Positions 1 through 8,601 of a stretch of DNA of 64,000 bases are shown in pieces. Origin of the DNA: Flintibacter muris (GTDB lineage: Bacteria; Bacillota; Clostridia; Oscillospirales; Oscillospiraceae). The stretch covers positions 16,748 through 80,747 of the forward strand of contig NZ_CALPCP010000014.1 of the NCBI RefSeq assembly GCF_943192995.1, read 5' to 3'. The position numbers and the translations under genes were made by a program. The notes below the pieces were generated by a model. That model made no database searches and was not told the origin of the DNA. It saw nothing but the letters and a program-made list of their open reading frames with translations. Numbering within the stretch: position 1 is the first letter of the stretch; each line of letters begins with the position of its first letter.

Positions 1-50
1 CAGTATTATGTCCAGTTGGGGCCAAAAAACACCTCTACAGACCTGATATC

Positions 51-79
51 AACCTTGTCAACCTGAGGTTGACAAGGTT
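51..79. promoter_or_regulatory. Perfect 13-bp inverted repeat upstream of XRE gene
   Basis: Arms AACCTTGTCAACC and GGTTGACAAGGTT are perfect complements around a 3-nt centre. The site lies about 15 bp upstream of a possible promoter for the XRE gene. It could be an operator for that repressor or a short hairpin. The operator role is inferred from position only. Confidence 0.5.
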
Positions 80-93
80 CCAGCTTTCTTTTC

Positions 94-122
94 TTGCCAA
101 ATAGGGCCGGTTTTGGTATGCT
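94..122 (+). promoter_or_regulatory. Likely sigma-A promoter of the XRE/membrane-protein pair
   Basis: TTGCCA at 94-99 and TATGCT at 117-122 are separated by 17 nt. An AAAGGAGGG ribosome binding site follows near 130, before the ATG at 146. The match is good but not perfect. Confidence 0.45.
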
Positions 123-145
123 GAACGTAAAAGGAGGGAACTGAT

Positions 146-859
146 ATGTCATTAGGAGAACGCATCGCCCTGGCCCGGAAAAAGGCGGGGCTGTCTCAGG
201 AGCAGCTGGGGGACAAGCTGGGGGTATCCCGCCAGGCGGTGAGCAAGTGGGAATCGGACCAGACCAACCCGGACGTGGCCTATGTGGCCCAGATGTGCCG
301 GCTGCTGGGGGTGTCCTCTGACTGGCTGCTGCTGGGGGAGGAGTCCGCCCAAAATGCCGCCCCGGAGCGGTGCCCCGGCTGTCAGGCTATCGTCAGCGGA
401 CTGGACCAATTCTGCCCCAACTGCGGACGCAATTTAAAGAGCGGTCCGCCGGAGGGCTACAGCATACTTTTAAAGGCCGCCTTCTACACAATGCCCAATC
501 CGGCGGCGGATCTGCTTCGCCTTTCCCAAAGCGGACAGTTTCCCCCAAATTCCCCTCTGGCCAATCCCATATCCTATGAGGAGGCCCTGGATTTAACCGC
601 ATCAGCCCCCTTGGTTTTGGGCCGGGGACTTTCTAAAGAACAGCTGTTCTCCGCCTGGGATGCCATAATTTATCCCAACAATTTCCTTTTCTTTAAGGAT
701 AGTGACGAGGAAGACCCACGGGTGCTGGCCCACTATCCCGGATTAAACCCCAGCACTTTGATAAGCGCTTCGCCAAGGGAGCCGATGTCTTTCGGTATGA
801 TGGTCCTGGCCGTCATTCTGGGTGTTGTGGGTGCTGTTATTCTCCTCATGTTTCTATGA
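146..859 (+). CDS. XRE-family regulator with zinc ribbon and C-terminal membrane anchor
   Basis: Residues 1-62 form a classic XRE/Cro helix-turn-helix (LSQEQLGDKLGVSRQAVSKW). A CPGC...CPNC zinc ribbon follows at about 76-94, then an unassigned central region with several prolines. A hydrophobic segment spans the last 20 or so residues. The protein is therefore probably a membrane-tethered DNA-binding regulator. It starts after AAAGGAGGGAACTGAT and its stop overlaps the next ATG (ATGA), so the two genes are translationally coupled. An inverted repeat at 51-79 may be its operator. The signal it senses is unknown. Confidence 0.85.
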   Translation: MSLGERIALARKKAGLSQEQLGDKLGVSRQAVSKWESDQTNPDVAYVAQMCRLLGVSSDWLLLGEESAQNAAPERCPGCQAIVSGLDQFCPNCGRNLKSGPPEGYSILLKAAFYTMPNPAADLLRLSQSGQFPPNSPLANPISYEEALDLTASAPLVLGRGLSKEQLFSAWDAIIYPNNFLFFKDSDEEDPRVLAHYPGLNPSTLISASPREPMSFGMMVLAVILGVVGAVILLMFL

Positions 860-1227
860 GAGAAAAAGGCTTTGACCTGGCTGTCCTCCTGGCGGCCGGA
901 GGGTTTTACCTGCTGAACCGCCTGTGGGTGGCCGGCGGTCCGGCGGGCTGGTTTCTGTCCTGCTACGCCAACGACATCTTCGCCGGGGCGGCCATCGCGG
1001 CCTGGACCGATCTGCTGCTCCGCCTGGGCCGCCTGCCCCCGGTGCGCTCCTGGAGACAGACCGTCCCCCTGCTGCTGGTGTGCGGTTTTGTTTGGGAAGT
1101 GCTTGCCCCGATGTGGAAAACAGGGGCCGTCTTCGACCCCTGGGACTTTGCCGCCTATCAGGCCGGGGGCCTGCTCTGGCTGATGGGACAAAAAACCTTC
1201 CGCAGTAAACAAACGCAAAAATCCTGA
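856..1227 (+). CDS. Small multipass membrane protein coupled to the XRE regulator
   Basis: This 123-residue protein is hydrophobic, with about three or four predicted membrane segments and a basic C-terminus. Its ATG overlaps the stop of the XRE gene by 4 nt, so the two are made together. I do not recognise the family with confidence. The general look, short helices with conserved W/G, is like VanZ-type or other small integral membrane proteins. It may be the membrane partner or target of the regulator. No catalytic motif is visible. Confidence 0.6.
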   Translation: MREKGFDLAVLLAAGGFYLLNRLWVAGGPAGWFLSCYANDIFAGAAIAAWTDLLLRLGRLPPVRSWRQTVPLLLVCGFVWEVLAPMWKTGAVFDPWDFAAYQAGGLLWLMGQKTFRSKQTQKS

Positions 1228-1482
1228 CAAATGGGCAGGGGCCCCTGCAAATCATCTGTAGGGGACGCCGCCCTCGGCGGCCGCTGGCCGCATTTTTGAA
1301 GATTGCTATAAGAACCTGTATTCACAGGCGTTGAACGCCGTCTGGCCGGGTCTTTAGCCGCCCCTGCCGCGTTAAAAAATCTTGAAATACATCCAGTATT
1401 CCTGCGATTTTTTGCCTTGCAGGCCGGCAAAATCCCTCGCCCATCCGGCGTCCTCCGCCTATGAATACAGGTTCTAAGGGCT
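1228..1482. repeat. Degenerate GC-rich palindromic repeats (family R1)
   Basis: The gap between the membrane protein and the AraC gene holds a GCAGGGGCCCCTGC palindrome near 1235 and a CGGCGGCCGCTGGCCG block near 1275. These are followed by a TTTTTGAAGATTGCTATA tail. The same tail type recurs beside other R1 copies (15.98, 55.79 and 57.93 kb). No coding sequence is convincing here. Confidence 0.55.
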
Positions 1483-2391
1483 TCAAATGCTCCGGCTGTA
1501 TCGATATTGCCGGCGGTACTCCATAGGGCTGACGCCCTCCACCCGGCGGAAGCACTGGGAGAAGTAGCTGGGAGAGGAAAACCCCAGCATTTGGGCAATG
1601 AGGGACAGGGAGTGGTCAGTCTCCCGAAGGAGGAAGCGGCTCTCCTCCACCCGCCGGGAGATCAGGTAGCTGATGGGGGAGGTGCCGAACTCCCGGCGAA
1701 AGGTGTGAGCCAGATAGTATTTGTTCACATGGGCCAGCTGTGCCAGCTGGTCCAGACTCAGATCCTCCTTAAAATGGTTGTCGATATACCGCCTTACCAG
1801 GCCGCACTCCCGGCTGGCCCTGGGGCTGGAGGCCTCCGCGCCCAGGGTCAGGTCCCCCTGACGGCTCAGGCAAACCAGCACCACCTCCAGCAGGTGACGG
1901 CATACCTCCTCGTGGCCGGCCTGGCCCTCGCTGGCCTCATGGAGCATCAGGTCCAGGCAGCTGTGCAGCTGCCGCCAGCCGCTGTGCAGATGGAACATGG
2001 AGTAGCCCTCTGTCCCTCCCATGGCCTCCAGCCCCTCCACCCCCAGAACAATGTATTCCAGGGGACTGTCCATCTGGCTCAGCTCGGTGTGGAGCACGTT
2101 GGCGTTGACGATAATCAGATCGTGGATGGCCACTGGAAACTCCTCATGCTGGGTGCGGAATCTGCCGTGGCCGTCGGTGATAAAGAACAGCTCGGCGCAG
2201 CCGTGGGTGTGCAGGTTGGAATTCCACTCCTGGGAGTACTGCGCTTTGGAGATATAGCTCAGCCGGAGGGTCCTGGGGCTGGAAAACTCAGGGCCGGTTT
2301 GAGGAAGGGTGTACTGTGTACTGCTCAAGGCAAACGCCTCCCGTTCTGCGCAATTTTGCGAAAATGTGTGGGGACGAACTCTCGATTCCAT
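1483..2391 (-). CDS. AraC-family transcriptional regulator
   Basis: The product has about 302 residues. The N-terminal half is an AraC-type cupin sensor (HTHGCAELFFITDGHGRF). The C-terminal 100 residues carry two helix-turn-helix motifs (LDQLAQLAHVNKYYLAHTFRREFG and the LIAQMLGFSSPSYFSQCFRR region). The start at 2391 is chosen because GGTGGAGGT lies just upstream; a start 27 nt earlier lacks this. The gene is divergent from the GH112 sugar operon and very probably activates it in response to a host-derived sugar. The ligand is inferred only. Confidence 0.9.
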   Translation of the reverse strand: MESRVRPHTFSQNCAEREAFALSSTQYTLPQTGPEFSSPRTLRLSYISKAQYSQEWNSNLHTHGCAELFFITDGHGRFRTQHEEFPVAIHDLIIVNANVLHTELSQMDSPLEYIVLGVEGLEAMGGTEGYSMFHLHSGWRQLHSCLDLMLHEASEGQAGHEEVCRHLLEVVLVCLSRQGDLTLGAEASSPRASRECGLVRRYIDNHFKEDLSLDQLAQLAHVNKYYLAHTFRREFGTSPISYLISRRVEESRFLLRETDHSLSLIAQMLGFSSPSYFSQCFRRVEGVSPMEYRRQYRYSRSI

Positions 2392-2685
2392 TATACCTCC
2401 ACCTAAAAAATTGTGCAACTTTTAAATTCCGGCGCCATTTTCTCCGTCCGATTTCGGCGCTGTTTCGACAGACTGCCATCCCTTTGCCGGAGCGAATTAT
2501 AGATTATCGCAAAAGCATCCGGGGTTTTTATGAAAAAATGTACAAAATTGCAAAAAAGCAATATATCTAAAGAGTTGCGCAAGAATCGGGCTGTTATCCG
2601 GGGCGGGGCGCATATATACTTATGAGCATAAGGCCGTTGCTTTGGCCAAACGCGTATGCCCAACCATTTGAGGAGGTTAGAAACG
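2392..2685. promoter_or_regulatory. Divergent control region, AraC gene / GH112 operon
   Basis: This AT-rich 294-bp gap separates the AraC regulator from the binding-protein gene. On the + strand a TATACT element lies near 2613 with no good -35 box, as is common for activator-dependent promoters. AGGAGG at 2671-2676 serves the binding-protein ATG at 2686. AraC half-sites could not be assigned by eye. Confidence 0.45.
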
Positions 2686-4077
2686 ATGAAAAAGATTCTC
2701 AGCTTGCTCCTTGCATCCGCCATGTCCCTGTCCCTGCTGGCCGGCTGCGGCGGCGCACCCCAGACGCCTGCCCAGTCCAGCAATCCGCCCGCCAGCTCCA
2801 GCTCCAGCCAGAACGGCTCTGAGCCCTCCGCCCCCGCCGGCCCCATCAAGGTGGCCGCCCTGTCCTCCGGCTACATTGACGCCTACCCCGACATGTGGAA
2901 GGAGGTCTGCCAGGCCTTCACCGCCGAAACCGGCATCGAGGTCACCCTCACCCTGGAAAAAAACCTGGAGGACGTGATCGGTCCCTCCATGCAGGGCGGC
3001 GACTACCCCGACGTGGTGCTGCTGGCCACCGGTCGTGAGAAGGGCCTGACCGAGCAGTTTATCAAGGATAAGCTCATTGCCGACATCACCGACGTGCTGT
3101 CCATGACCATCCCCGGCGAAAGCGCCACCGTCAGCAGCAAGCTGATCCCCGGCTTTGTGGGCACCAACGCCACCAACCCCTACGGCGACGGCAAGACCTA
3201 CCTGGCCCCCATGTTCTACTCCCCCTGCGGCCTGTTCTACAACGCCAACCTGCTCAATGAGAAGGGCTGGACCGTCCCCACCACCTGGGACGAGATGTGG
3301 GAGTTGGGCGACAAGGCCAAGGCCGAGGGCATTGACCTGTTTACTTACCCCACCACCGGCTACTTTGACGCCTTCTTCTACGCCCTGATGTACTCCGTGG
3401 GCGGCGCTGACTTCTTCAACCAGGCCACCTCCTACGCCGAGGGCGTGTGGGATACCGCCGAGGGCCAGCAGTGCTTTGACATTGTGGCCAAGCTGGCCGA
3501 GTACACCGCCAAGGTGACCCCCGCCCAGGCCAACGAGAGCGACTTCAGCCAGAATCAGCAGCTGATCCTGGACAACAAGGCCCTGTTCATGCCCAACGGC
3601 ACCTGGATCGTGGGCGAGATGGCCGACGCTCCCCGTGAGGACGGCGACGCCTTCCAGTGGGGCATGACCGCCCTGCCCGCCGCCAAGGCCGGCGGCGCCG
3701 GCGCCAGCTACGCCTTCCTGGAGCAGATCTGGATTCCCTCCGGCGCGCAGAACGTGGATGCCGCCAAGCAGTTTGTCGCCTATATGTACAGTGATGATGC
3801 CGCCGATATCTTCCTCAAGGGCGGCGCGGTTCAGCCCATCAACGGCATTGTTGACAAGCTGGAGGGCGACAACGTGATGTTCTACTCCATCTATGACAAC
3901 GGCGCCAACGCCGTGGTAGGCATTTTCTCCGCCTACGCCTCTGTGGCCGGTCTGGGCACCGTGCGTGAGGTCTTCTTCGATCCCGTCAACGGCCTGGTCA
4001 GCGGCAACGTGACTAAGGACCAGTGGATTGCCGACATTAAGGCCGCCAGCGACCAGATGCGGGAGAATCTGGTGTAA
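2686..4077 (+). CDS. Sugar ABC transporter substrate-binding lipoprotein (GH112 operon)
   Basis: The product has 463 residues. It starts at the ATG after AGGAGG at 2671, giving a signal peptide that ends in the lipobox LLAGC, so it should be a lipoprotein on the outer face of the membrane. A Ser/Pro/Gln-rich linker follows, then an extracellular solute-binding protein family 1 domain. It is the first gene of the operon with two permeases and a GH112 phosphorylase. It therefore probably binds lacto-N-biose or galacto-N-biose. A strong hairpin follows the gene. No ATPase gene is in the operon; a shared MsmK-like ATPase elsewhere is likely. Confidence 0.9.
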   Translation: MKKILSLLLASAMSLSLLAGCGGAPQTPAQSSNPPASSSSSQNGSEPSAPAGPIKVAALSSGYIDAYPDMWKEVCQAFTAETGIEVTLTLEKNLEDVIGPSMQGGDYPDVVLLATGREKGLTEQFIKDKLIADITDVLSMTIPGESATVSSKLIPGFVGTNATNPYGDGKTYLAPMFYSPCGLFYNANLLNEKGWTVPTTWDEMWELGDKAKAEGIDLFTYPTTGYFDAFFYALMYSVGGADFFNQATSYAEGVWDTAEGQQCFDIVAKLAEYTAKVTPAQANESDFSQNQQLILDNKALFMPNGTWIVGEMADAPREDGDAFQWGMTALPAAKAGGAGASYAFLEQIWIPSGAQNVDAAKQFVAYMYSDDAADIFLKGGAVQPINGIVDKLEGDNVMFYSIYDNGANAVVGIFSAYASVAGLGTVREVFFDPVNGLVSGNVTKDQWIADIKAASDQMRENLV

Positions 4078-4114
4078 TAATAATCGCAAGTCTGATTCAA
4101 TAGTCTGTCATGCA

Positions 4115-4147
4115 GGCGGCGGTGAGTGTGATCTGCTCACCGCCGCC
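4115..4147 (+). terminator. Intercistronic hairpin after binding-protein gene
   Basis: GGCGGCGGTGAG at 4115-4126 pairs with CTCACCGCCGCC at 4136-4147 around a 9-nt loop. There is no long T-tract, so it is more likely a partial attenuator or 3'-end protector than a full terminator. It lies between the binding-protein and permease genes and would favour excess binding protein. Confidence 0.65.
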
Positions 4148-4175
4148 GCTGTTTCAGCGAGAAAGGAGCGATTTC

Positions 4176-5048
4176 ATGCGCAGCAAAGGCCGCAGCCGGT
4201 TTATCTTTTTGTGTGTTGCCCCGGCGGTCATCCTGTTTTTCCTCTTTATGGTTATGCCCACCATCAATGTCTTCCGCATGTCTCTCTTTGAGCGGGGGGC
4301 CTACTCCCCCACCGAAACCTTTGTGGGGCTGAACAACTTTAAGGTCCTGTTCAAGGACACCAAGTTTATCACCTCCATGCAGAACACCATCCTGCTCATT
4401 GTCACTGTGACTATCATCACCTTTTTCTTTGCCATTGTCTTCGCGGCCATCCTCACCCGGGAGAAGATCAAGGGCCAGAATTTCTTCCGCATTGTCTTCT
4501 ACATCCCCAATATCCTGTCCATTGTGGTCATTGCCGGTATTTTCTCCGCCGTCTACAAGCCGGAGAACGGCATGCTGAACAGTATCTTCTCCCTGTTCGC
4601 CGGGCGGGAGGTTATGGTGCTGTGGAAGGACCAGCCTATGGTGATTGTCAGCATTATCATTGCCATGGTGTGGCAGGCCATTGGCTACTACATGGTCATG
4701 TACATGGCCTCTATGTCTGCCGTCCCCGCCAGCCTCTATGAGAGCGCCGGGCTGGACGGCGCGGGCCGGGTAAAGCAGTTTTTCCAGCTCACCCTGCCCC
4801 TGATCTGGACCAATATCCGCACCACCCTCACCTTCTTCATCATCTCCACCATCAATATGGCCTTCCTGTTTGTCAAGGCCATGGTGGCCAAGGGCTCTTC
4901 CGACGTGGCTCTCAGCTTCATGTACAACCAGAAGGACGCCGGACTCTACGGCTACTCCATGGCCGCCGGCGTGGTGATCTTCCTGTTCTCCTTCCTGCTG
5001 TCCGCCCTGGTCAGCAAGGTGACGGAGCGGGAAGTGCTGGAAATGTAA
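4176..5048 (+). CDS. Sugar ABC transporter permease (MalF/UgpA type)
   Basis: The start at 4176 is chosen for its AAAGGAG site; an earlier in-frame ATG at 4110 lies inside the preceding hairpin. The 290-residue protein has about six membrane helices. The ABC-permease EAA-type loop (ESAGLDGAGRVKQFFQLTLPLI) matches binding-protein-dependent transport systems. It pairs with the next gene to form the membrane channel of a CUT1-class importer. Its substrate is inferred from the GH112 enzyme encoded downstream. Confidence 0.92.
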   Translation: MRSKGRSRFIFLCVAPAVILFFLFMVMPTINVFRMSLFERGAYSPTETFVGLNNFKVLFKDTKFITSMQNTILLIVTVTIITFFFAIVFAAILTREKIKGQNFFRIVFYIPNILSIVVIAGIFSAVYKPENGMLNSIFSLFAGREVMVLWKDQPMVIVSIIIAMVWQAIGYYMVMYMASMSAVPASLYESAGLDGAGRVKQFFQLTLPLIWTNIRTTLTFFIISTINMAFLFVKAMVAKGSSDVALSFMYNQKDAGLYGYSMAAGVVIFLFSFLLSALVSKVTEREVLEM

Positions 5049-5060
5049 GGAGGGACGGCT

Positions 5061-5951
5061 ATGAATACAACAAAAAAGACCTCCTCCGGCGAGACGCTGT
5101 ATAAGGTTTTCATCTATGTGGTGCTGGCCATGCTGGCCATTGTCATCATAGTGCCGGTGGCCTGGGTGTTCCTGGCCTCCGTCAAGCAGAACAGCGAGTT
5201 CTACGGCAACCCCTGGACCCTTCCCGCCTCCTTCTACTGGCAAAACTTTGTGGACGCCTGGAACGCCGCCAGCATGGGCAGCTACATGCTCAACTCGGTG
5301 ATTGTCACTGTGCTGTCCCTGGCCATCCTGCTGGTGGTGGCTCTGCCCGCGGCCTACTGCCTGTCCCGCTTCCGGTTCCGGGGGGGACGGTTCCTCAACC
5401 TGGCCTTTATGGCGGGGCTGTTCATCAACGTGAACTATATCGTGGTGCCCATCTTCCTGATGATGCGGGACTGGGACAGCTGGATGAACTACTTTTTCGG
5501 CAAGACTATCTTTTTGAACAACCTGCTTATGCTGGCTGTCGTCTACGCCGCCACCGCCCTGCCCTTCACCATCTATCTGCTGTCGGGCTACTTCGCCACC
5601 CTCCCCCACGACTTTGAGGAGGCCGCCTACATTGACGGCGCGGGCTACGGCCAGGCCATGATCCGGGTGATCTTCCCTATGGCCCAGCCCTCCATTATCA
5701 CCATCATTCTGTTCAACTTCCTGTCCTTCTGGAACGAGTATATCATCTCCATGACCCTGATGAGCAGCTCCACCGGACAGAAGACCCTCCCCGTGGGTCT
5801 GCTCAACCTGATGCAGGGTCAGCAGTCCAAGGCGGAGTTTGGCATTATGTACGCCGGACTGGTGCTGGTGATGCTGCCCACTCTGATTCTCTACATGTGC
5901 GTGCAGAAGAAGCTGACCCAGGGCATGACGGTGGGGGGACTGAAGGGATAA
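5061..5951 (+). CDS. Sugar ABC transporter permease (MalG/UgpE type)
   Basis: This 296-residue protein is the second permease, 12 nt after the first, with its own AGGAGG. It has six membrane helices and the EAA loop EEAAYIDGAGYGQAMIRVIFP. MalG-like permeases pair with MalF-like ones, so the two form a heterodimer. The end of the gene runs into an R1 palindrome at about 5950-5990, before the next small gene. Confidence 0.92.
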   Translation: MNTTKKTSSGETLYKVFIYVVLAMLAIVIIVPVAWVFLASVKQNSEFYGNPWTLPASFYWQNFVDAWNAASMGSYMLNSVIVTVLSLAILLVVALPAAYCLSRFRFRGGRFLNLAFMAGLFINVNYIVVPIFLMMRDWDSWMNYFFGKTIFLNNLLMLAVVYAATALPFTIYLLSGYFATLPHDFEEAAYIDGAGYGQAMIRVIFPMAQPSIITIILFNFLSFWNEYIISMTLMSSSTGQKTLPVGLLNLMQGQQSKAEFGIMYAGLVLVMLPTLILYMCVQKKLTQGMTVGGLKG

Positions 5952-5994
5952 CCCCGCCGAAGGGGCGGCCTGTGGCCGCCCGCGACCCCGGGGA
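5947..5994. repeat. R1 palindrome inside the GH112 operon
   Basis: GGGGCGGCCTGTGGCCGCCCG and flanking CCCC/GGGG make a compact GC-rich hairpin. The same core recurs at 14.68, 15.93, 16.90, 22.70 and 39.24 kb. It lies just after the second permease stop and could act as an mRNA-stabilising hairpin. Confidence 0.7.
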
Positions 5995-6038
5995 CTGATA
6001 ACCCCCTACACACAGCGCATTTGAAATGAGGTGCATTT

Positions 6039-6242
6039 ATGAAATTCTGGAAAGAGCACACCAGCCTGCGGGTGACGCTGATCGCCCTGTTCTTCTTTGT
6101 GGGGCTGGGGCTGGTCATCTACGGCTGGACCCTGACAGGCAAGCTGTCCGGCCTGGGGCTGATGATTGTGGGTGTCATCCTGCTGCTGGCCGCCCTGATG
6201 ATCTACAACAAACCCTTCGAGACGGAAAAACGCAAGCTGTAA
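6039..6242 (+). CDS. Small two-helix membrane protein (DUF6903-like)
   Basis: The product has 67 residues: a charged N-terminus (MKFWKEHTSLR), two membrane helices separated by a short Gly-containing turn, and a basic C-terminus. GAGGTG lies 8 nt upstream. From memory it resembles the tiny membrane proteins catalogued as DUF6903, which sit next to GH112 phosphorylase operons in Firmicutes. It may help assemble or stabilise the importer, but no function is established. The coding call is strong because it lies in the operon with proper spacing. Confidence 0.75.
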   Translation: MKFWKEHTSLRVTLIALFFFVGLGLVIYGWTLTGKLSGLGLMIVGVILLLAALMIYNKPFETEKRKL

Positions 6243-6254
6243 AGGGAGGCACAT

Positions 6255-8429
6255 ATGACCGACACACACAACACAGGCCGGGTGACCATCCCCACCGACG
6301 TGGATGTGGTCCCCGAGACCCTGGAGCTGCTGAAACGCTGGGGGGCGGACGCCATCCGGGACTGCGACGGCACCGACTACCCCGAGGAATTAAAGGGAGT
6401 GGACGCCAAGGTCTACTCCACCTACTATACCACCCGGAAGGACAACGAATGGGCCCGAGCCAACCCCGACGAGGTCCAGCAGTGCTATATCATGACCGGC
6501 TTTCACACCGCCGCAGGCGGCCCGCTGTCCATTCCCCTGATGGAGGGCATCAGCCAGGAGCTTCTGGAGGTGAACACCAGGGACGACATCAAGCGCTGGT
6601 GGGAGGTGGTGGACCGTACCACCGGCCAGCCTCTGGCCCCCGAGGCCTGGCGGTATGAGAAGGGCTGCGTCATTCTGGACAGCCCAGAGGACTTTCACGA
6701 CTACACCGTCAGCTTTCTGGCCTACCTGATCTGGGACCCGGTCCATATGTACAACGCCGTCACCAACGGCTGGACCAATTTTGAGCACCAGATCACCTTC
6801 GACGTCCGCCAGCCCAAGACCCGAAAATTCACCATGGAGCGGCTGCGGAAGTTTATCGCCGACCACCCCTATGTGAATGTGATCCGGTACACCACCTTCT
6901 TCCACCAGTTCACCCTGGTCTTTGACCAGCTGAAGCGGGAGAAGTATGTGGACTGGTATGGCTACTCCGCCTCCGTCTCCCCTTACATTCTGGAGCGGTT
7001 TGAGAGGGAGGTTGGATACAAATTCCGGCCTGAATACATCATTGACCAGGGGTACTACAACAACCAGTACCGGGTGCCCTCCAGGGAGTTCAAGGATTTT
7101 ATGGCCTTCCAGCGCCGGGAGGTGGCCGCCCTGGCAAAGGAGATGGTGGACATCACCCACGAGCTGGGCAAGGAGGCCATGATGTTCCTGGGAGACCACT
7201 GGATCGGCACCGAGCCCTATCTGGAGGAGTTTAAATCCATTGGCCTGGACGCTGTGGTGGGGTCCGTGGGCAACGGCTCCACCCTGCGGCTCATCTCTGA
7301 TATCCCTGGGGTGAAGTACACCGAGGGCCGCTTCCTGCCCTACTTCTTCCCCGACACCTTCCACCAGGGGGGCGACCCCGTCCGGGAGGCCAAGGAGAAC
7401 TGGGTCACCGCCCGCCGGGCCATTTTGAGAAAACCCATCGACCGCATTGGCTATGGCGGCTACCTCAAGCTGGCCTGCCAGTTCCCCGAGTTTATCGACT
7501 ATGTGGAGTCGGTCTGCAATGAGTTCCGGGAGCTGTATGACAACATCAAGGGGGCCGCGCCCTACTGCGTGAAGACGGTGGCTGTTCTCAACAGCTGGGG
7601 CAGGGCCCGGTCCTGGGGCTGCCACATGGTCCACCACGCCCTGTATCAAAAGCAGAACTACTCCTACGCCGGGGTCATTGAAGCCCTGTCCGGCGCCCCT
7701 TATGACGTGCGGTTCATCAGCTTTGACGATCTCAAGGCCGACCCAAGCCTGCTGGACGGGGTTGATGTCCTCCTCAACGTGGGGGATGGCGACACCGCCC
7801 ACACCGGCGGGGCGGTCTGGGAGGACCCGGAGGTCTCCGCTGCGGTGAAGCGGTTTGTCTGGAACGGCGGCGGCTTTATCGGCGTTGGCGAGCCCTCCGG
7901 ACATCAGTACCAGGGCCGCTATCTCCAGCTGGGGGCCGTGCTGGGGGTGGAGAAGGAGACCGGATTTACCCTCAACTATGACAAATACAACTGGGAGGAG
8001 CACCCCGGCCACTTCATCCTGGCCGATTGCCAGGGGGATGTGGACTTCGGCGAGGGCAAAAAGGGCATCTATGCCCTGGAGGGGGCCCAGGTGCTGGTCC
8101 AGCGGGACAGAGAGGTCCAGTTGGCGGTGAACGAGTTTGGCGCTGGCCGGGCGGTGTATATCTCCGGCCTGCCCTACTCCTTTGAAAACAGCCGGCTTCT
8201 CCACCGGGCCGTGCTGTGGTCGGCCCACAGTGAGGGGGAGCTCTATGTGTGGCTGTCCACCAACTGCGATGTGGACGTCCACGCCTATGTGAAAAACGGC
8301 AAATTCTGCGTGGTCAACAACACCTATGAGCCCCAATCCACCACCATCTGCCGGGGGGACGGCTCCTCCTTCTCCCTGAATCTGGAGGGCAACGAGATCC
8401 GGTGGTATGAGATTGACGATCACCGTTGA
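6255..8429 (+). CDS. gnpA: 1,3-beta-galactosyl-N-acetylhexosamine phosphorylase (GH112)
   Basis: At 724 residues it has the usual length of GH112 enzymes. These split galacto-N-biose or lacto-N-biose with phosphate into galactose-1-phosphate and the N-acetylhexosamine. The block LGDHWIGTEP, with Asp314, matches the general acid region (Asp313 of the Bifidobacterium longum enzyme, from memory). A glutamine-amidotransferase-like beta/alpha domain (GGGFIGVGEPSG) follows, then a small C-terminal beta domain. The enzyme should be cytoplasmic. The dedicated importer upstream supports uptake of the intact disaccharide from mucin or milk glycans. The sequence cannot decide the GNB/LNB preference. Confidence 0.95.
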   Translation: MTDTHNTGRVTIPTDVDVVPETLELLKRWGADAIRDCDGTDYPEELKGVDAKVYSTYYTTRKDNEWARANPDEVQQCYIMTGFHTAAGGPLSIPLMEGISQELLEVNTRDDIKRWWEVVDRTTGQPLAPEAWRYEKGCVILDSPEDFHDYTVSFLAYLIWDPVHMYNAVTNGWTNFEHQITFDVRQPKTRKFTMERLRKFIADHPYVNVIRYTTFFHQFTLVFDQLKREKYVDWYGYSASVSPYILERFEREVGYKFRPEYIIDQGYYNNQYRVPSREFKDFMAFQRREVAALAKEMVDITHELGKEAMMFLGDHWIGTEPYLEEFKSIGLDAVVGSVGNGSTLRLISDIPGVKYTEGRFLPYFFPDTFHQGGDPVREAKENWVTARRAILRKPIDRIGYGGYLKLACQFPEFIDYVESVCNEFRELYDNIKGAAPYCVKTVAVLNSWGRARSWGCHMVHHALYQKQNYSYAGVIEALSGAPYDVRFISFDDLKADPSLLDGVDVLLNVGDGDTAHTGGAVWEDPEVSAAVKRFVWNGGGFIGVGEPSGHQYQGRYLQLGAVLGVEKETGFTLNYDKYNWEEHPGHFILADCQGDVDFGEGKKGIYALEGAQVLVQRDREVQLAVNEFGAGRAVYISGLPYSFENSRLLHRAVLWSAHSEGELYVWLSTNCDVDVHAYVKNGKFCVVNNTYEPQSTTICRGDGSSFSLNLEGNEIRWYEIDDHR

Positions 8430-8534
8430 ATACAGCCAGCGCGCCCCTTGTTACACACTTCGGCGGCCGGGAGCGCCGCATGCTTCAAAAGAATCATGTT
8501 GATTTTTTGGGGTACTTTTGATTATAACTGCAAT

Positions 8535-8586
8535 AAAAACATCCTTTCCGTCCCGTTTCAATGGGACAGAAAGGATGTTTTCTTTA
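8535..8586. terminator. Bidirectional terminator between GH112 operon and KDG gene cluster
   Basis: AAAACATCCTTTC pairs with GAAAGGATGTTTT, with an inner GTCCC/GGGAC stem. T-rich tails lie on both sides. It separates two convergent operons. Confidence 0.9.
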
Positions 8587-8601
8587 TTGGGAAGGACAAA
8601 T

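Noticed and set aside
2677..4089. Long open frame on the minus strand opposite the binding-protein gene
   Set aside because: Low-complexity Gly/Val/His-rich translation, no ribosome binding site, and fully opposite a clear lipoprotein gene. It is a by-product of GC-rich codon use. Similar antisense frames at 4137-5609, 6390-8423, 12283-13428, 17397-19112, 44146-46431 and 49059-50540 were dropped for the same reason.
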